In this document: piece after piece, positions 1-6,627 of the stretch
Layout of the letters: every line of letters starts with the position of its first letter
Numbering within the stretch: position 1 is the first letter of the stretch
Origin: an uncultured Lachnospiraceae bacterium
GTDB lineage: Bacteria > Bacillota > Clostridia > Lachnospirales > Lachnospiraceae
Direction of reading: 5' to 3'
Length of the DNA: 13,523 nt
Assembly (NCBI GenBank): GCA_934371505.1
Contig: CAKRNW010000062.1
Coordinates: forward strand, 1 to 13,523
Notes under the pieces: model-generated
Told to the model about the DNA's origin: nothing
Database searches by the model: none
What the model saw: only the letters and a program-made list of their open reading frames with translations
Program-made: the position numbers and the translations under genes

Positions 1-133
1 TATCTACGATATAAGATGTCCAACTTGTATCTGCAAAAAAGAAAATATCCTCCAACTTTCCTGCGAGAGTGTCCGGAATGGCATTCGGAGCAGAAGAAAG
101 TATAACATTCAGAAAGTGTTTTGAGTCCTTGTG
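1..133. other. Left edge, no supportable gene
   Basis: Two plus-strand frames stay open from the window edge for about 33 and 40 codons (to stops near 102 and 121). They are too short and match no family I recognise. Either could be the last codons of a gene starting outside the window, or chance. No convincing terminator, promoter or RNA is visible here. Confidence 0.3.
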
Positions 134-403
134 ACCTATAAGACCGGACTTACTGGAATGCTTATGTGTCTTCTGGAACTCAGCAAATGGATGTTCCACC
201 TATAAGAGTGAATCGTTGATAGCTTTTATGTGTCTCTTAGAAGGATTACGAGCCTGCTATGACAATTTTTAAGGAAAAATTGACCCATAAGGAGCAATCC
301 TGGTGGCACTTATGAGTAGAGTCCGTGCTATCAGTGCAAAAATGTACATATAAGGAGCAAACTTTATCATTGCTTATGGGTTTTGATAGAATTTATGTAA
401 ACC
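134..403 (-). repeat. Phased inverted half-site array 1 (four units)
   Basis: Four units, each a left half-site ACCYATAAG and a right half-site in inverted orientation, 17-18 bp apart: 134-142/161-169, 198-206/225-233, 283-291/309-317 and 346-354/373-381. Gaps between units are 28, 49 and 28 bp. Read on the minus strand, the array has the same layout as the one at 11665-11998. GGTTTACATAA (393-403) lies 11 bp outside the first unit, ATTTTTGCAC (334-343) starts 2 bp after it, and TAAAAATTGTCATAGCAGG (253-271) begins 11 bp after the second. A lone half-site-like ACCCATAAC lies at 420-428. The sequence inside the pairs is not conserved. A protein-binding platform is my inference; the family is unknown to me. 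Confidence 0.8.
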
Positions 404-428
404 AGCAATTCATTCAAGAACCCATAAC

Positions 429-612
429 CCACTTAAAATCCAGCAACTATTAGCATTTGCACCCCGGTCTACAGATTTATGGACTGGGTGCAGGTGGGTG
501 CAGTCTGATCCGCCAGAAAAAAGAACGCACGACATCGCAAAATGTCCGAGGGATGTTTGCTTTGCGACGACCGGAGCGTAGACCTCGAACCTTTGAGTGC
601 CGACGGCACTCG
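429..612. other. Hairpin-rich intergenic gap between array 1 and the tRNA terminator
   Basis: No credible gene; the long frames here run through the tRNA and its terminator in antisense or wrong phase. Structures seen are: TGCACCC (458-464) pairing with GGGTGCA (486-492); a tandem GGGTGCAG at 486-493 and 496-503; TCGCAAA (535-541) pairing with TTTGCGA (561-567); and a tight hairpin GAGTGCC-gac-GGCACTC (595-611). None is followed by a T-run, so they are not ordinary terminators. GC content is higher than in the flanking array. It might be a degraded small RNA or a dispersed repeat, but I cannot name it. Confidence 0.4.
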
Positions 613-617
613 AAAAA

Positions 618-653
618 CAAAAAAGACACCCGTTCTCGGATGTCTTTTTTGTT
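618..653 (-). terminator. Bidirectional-looking Rho-independent terminator after tRNA-Gly
   Basis: A long, nearly perfect inverted repeat: AAAAAAGACA then CCCG, loop TTCT, then CGG and TGTCTTTTTT, with one C/A mismatch. The stem is flanked by A-runs on one side and T-runs on the other, so it can end transcription on either strand. It begins about 10 nt past the 3' end of the tRNA gene on the minus strand and is most simply the tRNA terminator. Confidence 0.85.
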
Positions 654-662
654 TTCTTTAAG

Positions 663-735
663 AGCGCGAGACGGGACTCGAACCCGCGACCCCGACCTTG
701 GCAAGGTCGTGCTCCACCAACTGAGCCACTCGCGC
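663..735 (-). tRNA. tRNA-Gly (anticodon GCC)
   Basis: The minus strand folds as a standard 73-nt cloverleaf. The acceptor stem GCGCGAG (735-729) pairs with CTCGCGC (670-664), with U as discriminator at 663. The D-arm contains GGCTCAGTTGGT. The anticodon loop TTGCCAA (704-698) carries GCC at 702-700. The T-arm contains the GTTCGAGTC core. The 3' CCA is not encoded, so it must be added after processing. It reads GGC and GGT glycine codons. It is a single tRNA unit with its own promoter upstream and terminator downstream. Confidence 0.96.
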
Positions 736-769
736 ATACTGTCTTGCATTTCTGCATCAGACTTTTCAA

Positions 770-798
770 AGTATACAGGAAGCATGAGTGGCTGTCAA
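770..798 (-). promoter_or_regulatory. Promoter of tRNA-Gly
   Basis: On the minus strand a perfect -35 TTGACA (798-793) is followed after exactly 17 bp by TATACT (775-770). That is a strong housekeeping sigma-type promoter, with a start point expected near 763 and a leader of roughly 28 nt before the mature tRNA. It lies within 35 bp of the 3' end of the aldo/keto reductase gene, which has no clear terminator of its own. Confidence 0.88.
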
Positions 799-829
799 GG
801 GTTTTGTTTAAATTTTTTAATAATTATCT

Positions 830-1819
830 CTATTTCAAAATTTTCTCGATGGCGTCGATCTCATCTGCGGTAAAACTGGTGTGTCCAACAATGGCAGCAT
901 TTTCCGTGATCTGCTTTGCCTTGGAGGCACCGATCAGCACGGATGTCACCTCACCATCCTTAAGAATCCAGGACAATGCCATCTGGGCCAGAGACTGTCC
1001 GCGATCTGCTGCAATCTTGCCAAGAGCCTGAATCTGCGCCAGACGCTCCGGAGTCAGCGCATCCTCATGGAGAAAACGGCCATCCTTCTTCATACGGCTA
1101 TCCTCCGGAATACCGTGGAGGTATTTATCCGTGAGAAGTCCCTGAGCCAGAGGGCAGAATGCAATGATTCCACATCCGTTTGCAGCTGCAAATCCCTTTA
1201 ATCCATCCTCCTCGATATTCCGGTCAAACATGGAGTAGTTTCTTTGGTTGATAATAAACGGGGTTTTCAGTTCTTTAAAAATCTTCATTGCCGCTTCTGT
1301 CTGCACTTTGTTGTAATTGGAAATCCCTACATACAACGCTTTTCCGCTGCGGACAATCTGATCCAGCGCCAGACAGGTCTCCTCCAACGGGGTCTCCGGA
1401 TCCGGTCTGTGATGATAAAAAATATCCACATAATCCAGTCCCATCCGTTTTAAGCTCTGGTCCAGACTGGAAATCAAATACTTGCGGGAACCAAAATCCC
1501 CATAAGGTCCCGGCCACATATCGAAACCGGCTTTTGTGGAAATCACCAACTCATCACGGTACACATGCAGATCGGACTTCATAATATGTCCGAAATTTTC
1601 CTCTGCTGCCCCGGGAACCGGACCATAGTTATTTGCCAGATCAAAGTGGGTAATTCCACAGTCAAAAGCAGTAAACAGCATGTCCTTCATATTGTCGATG
1701 GGGGATGTGGAACCGAAGTTGTGCCATAAACCCAGGGATACGGCAGGTAATTTTAAGCCGCTGTTCCCACAGCGATGATATTCCATTGTGTCATACCGTT
1801 TTTCAGATGCCTGATACAT
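830..1819 (-). CDS. yghZ: Aldo/keto reductase, YghZ / L-glyceraldehyde 3-phosphate reductase type
   Basis: A 329-residue NADPH-dependent aldo/keto reductase with a TIM-barrel fold, expected in the cytosol. It resembles E. coli YghZ (Gpr) along its whole length, including the N-terminal extension (here ending in GNSGLKLP) and the blocks HFDLANNYG, STKAG and MWPGPYG. The catalytic tetrad reads Asp60, Tyr65, Lys96 and His137. The C-terminal SVLIGAS segment is the cofactor-phosphate region. YghZ reduces L-glyceraldehyde 3-phosphate and detoxifies methylglyoxal in E. coli; the substrate here is inferred. The start at 1819 is supported by AGGTGG about 10 nt upstream and by agreement with the YghZ N-terminus. 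It is transcribed alone, divergent from the methyltransferase. The family is certain; the physiological substrate is less so. Confidence 0.93.
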   Translation of the reverse strand: MYQASEKRYDTMEYHRCGNSGLKLPAVSLGLWHNFGSTSPIDNMKDMLFTAFDCGITHFDLANNYGPVPGAAEENFGHIMKSDLHVYRDELVISTKAGFDMWPGPYGDFGSRKYLISSLDQSLKRMGLDYVDIFYHHRPDPETPLEETCLALDQIVRSGKALYVGISNYNKVQTEAAMKIFKELKTPFIINQRNYSMFDRNIEEDGLKGFAAANGCGIIAFCPLAQGLLTDKYLHGIPEDSRMKKDGRFLHEDALTPERLAQIQALGKIAADRGQSLAQMALSWILKDGEVTSVLIGASKAKQITENAAIVGHTSFTADEIDAIEKILK

Positions 1820-1892
1820 AATCTTTCATCCACCTTTCTGAATCAAATCGTTTTTGTAAAACAATTTTACCAGTTCCGGACAGAAAAGAAAA

Positions 1893-1921
1893 GTGATTTA
1901 CATGCTGTTTTATGATACAAT
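1893..1921 (+). promoter_or_regulatory. Probable extended -10 promoter of the methyltransferase gene
   Basis: TGATACAAT contains an extended -10 (TG-n-TACAAT, -10 at 1916-1921). The -35 is poor (GTGATT at 1893-1898 with 17 bp spacing), as is common when the TG extension is present. It lies about 40 bp before the start codon at 1962, in the gap shared with the divergent reductase gene. Confidence 0.5.
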
Positions 1922-1961
1922 CTGAGAAGATTGATAAAGACCATATGGCAGGAGGATTCCC

Positions 1962-3155
1962 ATGCAGACACTGGAACAGGCTCTGACCCTTGTTTTTGCA
2001 GATGAACCGACAAAACTGATTTTAAGCAAACCCGGAAAAGACAGCACCTATCACAAGATCGTGCTGGTGCGCAAGAAAGACTACTATCAAGTTGAAAAGT
2101 ATACCGATAAGCAGGTGTTTCATGAAAATGTGGCATTTGAGGAAATTGCACGGAGCTGTCTGAGACTGATGGAATCCGGCTTCGGCCAGTGCAACGGATT
2201 TTCCTCCCGGACCGAGCATATCATCCTGTGTTCCAAAAAGGGAAAGGTAACCTATAAGAAAAAAATGGCTCCGGCAAATAAAAAGATGACGGCTGACAAA
2301 GTCTCCCCCCAAAGCGATGAAGCAGCGGATGTCCTTTCCCATAACCGTAAGAAAAACTATCTGCTTCCGGAGGGTACCGTCATTCCTCCTTTGGTAGATA
2401 TGGGTATTTTCACCTCCGAGGGTAAAGTTGTGCGGAGCATGTACGATAAATTCAAGCAGATCAATCGTTTTGTGGAGATCATTGACGATACGGTGCGGGA
2501 ACTGAATCCGGAGCATTTGAATATCATTGACTTCGGTTGTGGGAAATCCTATCTCACTTTTATTCTGTATTATTATTTTACAGAGATCCGGCATATTCCT
2601 GTGCAAATGCTGGGACTGGATCTGAAAGAGGAGGTCATTCAGAATTGTAATAAAGCTGCCCGGAAGTATGGCTACGAAGATCTGCATTTTGAACTGGGAG
2701 ATATCAATGGGTATCAGTGTGACTTTCCGGTAGACATGGTAATCACTCTGCACGCCTGCGATACTGCCACGGATTTTGCCCTTTACAATGCCATCTGTTG
2801 GAATGCAAAAATGATTTTTTCTGTGCCTTGCTGTCAGCATGAGATTAACCGTACCATGAAACCGGAAAATTTATCCCTGGTCAGCCACTATGGCATTATC
2901 CAGGAGCGGATTTCCGCTCTGCTCACCGATGCCCTGCGGGCGGATTTCTTAGAGCTTTGCGGTTATAAGACACAGGTACTGGAATTCATCGATCTGGCCC
3001 ACACCCCGAAAAATATCCTGATCCGTGCCATAAAAAGACCGACGACACCCAGATCCACTGTGGAACGATGCCGTCGGGAAATCGACTCTGCCCTGAAGGA
3101 ATTTCAGGTGGAGCCCACCTTATATCGATTGCTGCGGGACGATGAAAGAATTTAA
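1962..3155 (+). CDS. SAM-dependent methyltransferase, Methyltransf_32-like
   Basis: A 397-residue class I (Rossmann-fold) methyltransferase with a poorly conserved N-terminal domain of about 150 residues. SAM-binding motif I is IIDFGCGKSYLTF (residues 188-200). Asp220 ends the second strand (MLGLD). LHACDTATD (263-271) is the post-motif typical of the Methyltransf_32 group, and PCCQHE (289-294) is the paired-cysteine motif seen in the same group. Members include eukaryotic METTL25- and TRMT13-type proteins; bacterial substrates are largely unassigned, so RNA methylation is possible but unproven. The start is firm: AGGAGG lies 6 nt before ATG 1962. It overlaps the stop of the convergent HAD gene by 4 bp, leaving no room for a terminator between them. 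There is no signal peptide or membrane segment, so it should be cytosolic. Confidence 0.85.
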   Translation: MQTLEQALTLVFADEPTKLILSKPGKDSTYHKIVLVRKKDYYQVEKYTDKQVFHENVAFEEIARSCLRLMESGFGQCNGFSSRTEHIILCSKKGKVTYKKKMAPANKKMTADKVSPQSDEAADVLSHNRKKNYLLPEGTVIPPLVDMGIFTSEGKVVRSMYDKFKQINRFVEIIDDTVRELNPEHLNIIDFGCGKSYLTFILYYYFTEIRHIPVQMLGLDLKEEVIQNCNKAARKYGYEDLHFELGDINGYQCDFPVDMVITLHACDTATDFALYNAICWNAKMIFSVPCCQHEINRTMKPENLSLVSHYGIIQERISALLTDALRADFLELCGYKTQVLEFIDLAHTPKNILIRAIKRPTTPRSTVERCRREIDSALKEFQVEPTLYRLLRDDERI

Positions 3156-3949
3156 TCCAGAAAACCCAGTTTTTCCAGTGCCTTGGCAATACCGTCCTCA
3201 CTGGCCTTATCTGTGACATAGTCTGCGATCTGAAAAAGATGGGGTTCTTCTGCATTTCCCATTACCACACTGTGGGGCACAAAGCTTAACATGGCCAGAT
3301 CGTTATTGCTGTCACCGAAGGCATAGGCCTGCTCCAGGGGCAGCTGGAAATGCTCCAGCAGAAACTGAATGCCGGTGGCCTTTGAATACCCCTTAGGCAC
3401 AAACTCCCGGAAAAGTATGCCTCGATCAATACAATCAAAATATTCATCACTGACTTTCCTAAATTCTGCTATCTGATCGGCTCTCTGGAACCACGCAACA
3501 AACTTGTCACAGGTAAAGTCCTCTGCGGTTACTTCATGGGACATATCATAGTGTCTATCACAAAAGGAATAGTACAGACTTCTTGCATCAGGAGAGAGCA
3601 GATCACGGCTTCTGTCAAATACTACTTCCTCCCTGGATTCAAATGCCACATCCACATCTAACTCTCTGGCAATTTTTGCAATTTCCATTGTAACCTCATG
3701 GGTCTGTCCCTTATGGAACAATTCTTTTCCCTGATAATAGATGTTTGTACCGCAGCCTGTCACAAAGCCGTCAAATCCAATGGATCGGAAACGTTCCTCC
3801 ACGTTCTGGAAACAACGCCCTGTATTAATAAACATGAAATGACCATTTCCACGGGCACGGCGTACTGCCAGCACCGCACTGTCCGGGATAGAACCGTCCA
3901 GTTCTGAGGTCAAGGTTCCGTCAATATCAAAAAAGGCAATCTTCTGCAT
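3152..3949 (-). CDS. Cof-type HAD-IIB family phosphatase
   Basis: A 265-residue haloacid dehalogenase superfamily phosphatase with a type IIB cap. Motif I is DIDGT with nucleophile Asp8 and acid Asp10. Motif II is INTGR with Thr43. The motif III lysine is in KGYSKATG (Lys190). Motif IV is GDSNND (212-217), which binds magnesium. Cof-type enzymes dephosphorylate sugar phosphates, flavin or pyridoxal phosphates, and specificity cannot be read from the sequence. It is the last gene of the minus-strand run, 21 nt after the YfhO-like gene, with AAGGA about 9 nt before its ATG. Its stop overlaps that of the convergent methyltransferase gene by 4 bp. A role linked to the envelope genes upstream is only inferred from position. 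Confidence 0.9.
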   Translation of the reverse strand: MQKIAFFDIDGTLTSELDGSIPDSAVLAVRRARGNGHFMFINTGRCFQNVEERFRSIGFDGFVTGCGTNIYYQGKELFHKGQTHEVTMEIAKIARELDVDVAFESREEVVFDRSRDLLSPDARSLYYSFCDRHYDMSHEVTAEDFTCDKFVAWFQRADQIAEFRKVSDEYFDCIDRGILFREFVPKGYSKATGIQFLLEHFQLPLEQAYAFGDSNNDLAMLSFVPHSVVMGNAEEPHLFQIADYVTDKASEDGIAKALEKLGFLD

Positions 3950-3970
3950 GCTCTTCTTTCCTTTAAAAAT

Positions 3971-6574
3971 TTATTTCTTCTTTCTTCCTGTCAATCCCGT
4001 CAGCCTGTCTCTATGCTTATAGCACATAATCGCCAGAAATGCAAGGAGACTGCACAGGGTGATCCATGTTCCTGTATAGATTCCATAGGGGCGGTAGGAC
4101 AAGGATATGCTATGCTCTCCCCGGGACAAATCCAGGCAGATAAATGCATCGGCAAAATAAGTTGCCTCTGTCTCCCCCCCATCTACCCATACGGTCCAGC
4201 CATCTTCCTCCGGCACAGAAAGCACCAGTTTTCCTGCCCTTTTCACATCAATATGGGCATTGATATGCGTACTGTCGTAATTCTCCACCGTCATGGGCTG
4301 TTCATCCAGAGCCTGAAAGGCTTTTTCCAGCACTTCCTCATCCAGACGGTAAAGTGTGGGAGTGATACTTTCCACCTCTTCTGCCGTTAAAGTAACACGG
4401 CTCCCCGCTTTCACGTAGCCGGTTTCAATCAGGTACTCCCGGTTTGTCTGGGAATACTTATGCTCCCTGGACAGATCCACCCCATCCGTGTTGTTCTCCT
4501 GGATGGAGACTGTGATATCCTCAGCACTCGTATCTCCCATATAGAAATAATAATAGCCGTCCTGCTCCACCGTAAAGCCGGCAGTATTGGCTGTTACCTC
4601 ACAGTCCATGGCATTTAACAGCCGGTTATCGTCATAGTCTGCACCAATTAGTTCTGCAGCCAGACGATTCTGGCAGGAAATAGGGGAGCCCGCATCATAA
4701 TCCCACTGCTCCTCCATGGTCTCCGGAAGCATAAAGCCCAGGGGAAGTACATACTTGTTCTTATATAAATAGACATCTCCCTGCTGTGCCACCAGAGTGC
4801 GGAGTGGCTCCTCCAGTTCTTCATCCGACAGCGTATATTTCACCGACAGAATCGCAGACATCAGAGGAGTGGCTCCGCTGAAGGCATAGGAATTCTTACT
4901 TCCCAGCATACCTACTTCTTTATAAAAGTTAGCCACATAGCTGTTATTGGTGGAGGAAAAAAGAGATGCTCCGTGATATCCCAGCCAGCTACCGTCATTT
5001 TTGGTGCGGCGGGATACTTTTTCCATCCGGTAAAAATCCGTATCTTCTTTTTCCAGATCCGCCAGCAGCTTTTCTGTACCATTCCAGTCTGACAGATAAG
5101 AATTCCTGCTGGTGGTCGCCACGCTGGTGTCCTCCATATTGACCGCGGCCTCAAGCACCACTATTCCCACCGTGACAATCACCACAAACCGTTTCCACTG
5201 GGGTTTCTTGCGATACAGATAGCACATCCAGGCATAAAGCACCAGAAACAGTCCTGTCAGAAGAAAGCTGTCATAATTGATAAAATCCTCCGTGACCAGC
5301 TTTTCACAGAGAATGACAACGGCAATCGCCCCCCAGAAGCTGACTGCCACCTCCCGATTACTGTTGCTGCGGATCCGGTACAACGCCTCATACCCCATGG
5401 TAAGCAGCAGGAAAATGTAAAGGAAAGACTGGCGTGCAGGCAGGGAATCCGGGAAATGGAAACCATGCCAGATCATATCCAGAATATTGTTGGAATAGCT
5501 GATCAGCATAACCACCGCCACGGAAAGCTTGATGGTTTTTTCCTTCCAGGAAATCTCGTCGTTCATAATGTACAGGGGAAACAGAAATAAAATCCCCACG
5601 CCACAGTACAGATTCGGCCAGTGATCCAATCCGATCTCCACATCTACGTTGATAAAATGCCGGCTCAGCACATCAATGGTGGAAAAATAAGCCTTCATGG
5701 CAGACGGCCAGGAAACCTCAGAAAATTTTGTCATCTGAAGCGCATGGAATTCCGGCAGAAGAATCGCTCCGGCGAACCCACCGGCCAGAAGGGAATACAG
5801 AGCGAATCTTCCAAAGGTCAGCGCCAGCTTTTTTCCCGCCATCTGATCTTCCGGGGAACTGTTGACAATCAGCATGATGAAATAAATCACCACAAAGATA
5901 CAGATCATAATGGACAGGTAATAATTGGATAAAATGGAAAGCCCCAGGCAAATGCAATAAATAGCACATCTGCCCTCTTTGACCAGAAGCTCCAGTCCCC
6001 AGATAATCAGGGGAATCAGAATCAGGCAATCCAGCCACATGATGTTCCAGCTATAAGCTGCCATATAACCAGACAACGCATACAAGACGCCGAAACAAGT
6101 AACTCCGTAGGAAGGATGTCCCTCTTTTTCTCCAAAATGCCGGTTTAAATACCATGCAAAGGTAAACCCGCTCAATCCGATCTTGATCACAATAAGAGCG
6201 GTCATAAACTCGATGATATGGGTCTGGGGCACAAACATGACCAAAAAATTAAAAGGACTTGCCAGATAGTAGGCATACAGTGCCCAAAAATTGGAACCCA
6301 TACCGATATTCCAGGAATACGCCAGACTGTCCCCGCCTCGCAGCTTTCTCCACAGTTCTGAGAAAAAGGGAGCGTACTGATTATACAGATCCGTGCGCAG
6401 GAAGGTGCGATCTCCAAAGGGATACACTCCTCGAATCATAAAAATCACTACCATAATAAAAACCGGCAGTAAAAAAGCTAACCATAGGGGACCGTTTTTC
6501 CAGAGATTCTCTCCGGAAAGGTGTCCGGCTTTTTTTGTCTGTGCTCTTTCCGAATGTATAAACTTTGCTGTCAT
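3971..6574 (-). CDS. YfhO-family polytopic membrane protein (GT-C type, possible teichoic acid glycosylation)
   Basis: An 867-residue membrane protein. A first membrane segment at about 30-48 leads to an outside loop with RTDLYNQYAPFF, the Asp/Gln/Pro block typical of YfhO proteins. Roughly a dozen further hydrophobic segments run to about residue 470. A long soluble region (about 480-830) faces outward, followed by a last membrane helix (about 838-855) and a basic tail (RLTGLTGRKKK). In Bacillus subtilis, YfhO is needed for adding GlcNAc to lipoteichoic acid from an undecaprenyl-linked sugar made by CsbB. No CsbB-like enzyme is in this window. The gene follows the LTA-synthase-like gene by 53 nt, which fits an envelope-polymer role. 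GAGGAG lies 12 nt before ATG, longer than usual, and an in-frame TAA just upstream rules out a longer form. The family call is firm; the substrate is inferred. Confidence 0.86.
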   Translation of the reverse strand: MTAKFIHSERAQTKKAGHLSGENLWKNGPLWLAFLLPVFIMVVIFMIRGVYPFGDRTFLRTDLYNQYAPFFSELWRKLRGGDSLAYSWNIGMGSNFWALYAYYLASPFNFLVMFVPQTHIIEFMTALIVIKIGLSGFTFAWYLNRHFGEKEGHPSYGVTCFGVLYALSGYMAAYSWNIMWLDCLILIPLIIWGLELLVKEGRCAIYCICLGLSILSNYYLSIMICIFVVIYFIMLIVNSSPEDQMAGKKLALTFGRFALYSLLAGGFAGAILLPEFHALQMTKFSEVSWPSAMKAYFSTIDVLSRHFINVDVEIGLDHWPNLYCGVGILFLFPLYIMNDEISWKEKTIKLSVAVVMLISYSNNILDMIWHGFHFPDSLPARQSFLYIFLLLTMGYEALYRIRSNSNREVAVSFWGAIAVVILCEKLVTEDFINYDSFLLTGLFLVLYAWMCYLYRKKPQWKRFVVIVTVGIVVLEAAVNMEDTSVATTSRNSYLSDWNGTEKLLADLEKEDTDFYRMEKVSRRTKNDGSWLGYHGASLFSSTNNSYVANFYKEVGMLGSKNSYAFSGATPLMSAILSVKYTLSDEELEEPLRTLVAQQGDVYLYKNKYVLPLGFMLPETMEEQWDYDAGSPISCQNRLAAELIGADYDDNRLLNAMDCEVTANTAGFTVEQDGYYYFYMGDTSAEDITVSIQENNTDGVDLSREHKYSQTNREYLIETGYVKAGSRVTLTAEEVESITPTLYRLDEEVLEKAFQALDEQPMTVENYDSTHINAHIDVKRAGKLVLSVPEEDGWTVWVDGGETEATYFADAFICLDLSRGEHSISLSYRPYGIYTGTWITLCSLLAFLAIMCYKHRDRLTGLTGRKKK

Positions 6575-6627
6575 AATAAAAATTTACTCCTCATACTCTC
6601 TGCCTCTGCAGATGTGCCGGATTTTCT

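Noticed and set aside
134..381. Tandem RNA hairpins formed by the array pairs
   Set aside because: Most pairs contain mismatches that are not compensated, on either strand, so an RNA stem is not what is conserved.
595..611. GAGTGCC-gac-GGCACTC hairpin as a terminator
   Set aside because: No T-run follows on either strand; the neighbouring 618-653 structure already explains termination.
663..735. tRNA-Gly as an integration site of a genomic island reaching to the recombinase remnant
   Set aside because: No copy of the tRNA 3' end is seen elsewhere in the window, and the genes between are ordinary chromosomal functions.
410..1031. Several long open frames over 410-1031 on both strands
   Set aside because: They run through the tRNA, its terminator and promoter, and the antisense of the reductase gene; none has a ribosome site or family resemblance.
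2022..2840. 272-codon open frame antisense to the methyltransferase gene
   Set aside because: The sense frame carries clear SAM-binding and Methyltransf_32 motifs and a strong ribosome site; the antisense product resembles nothing known.
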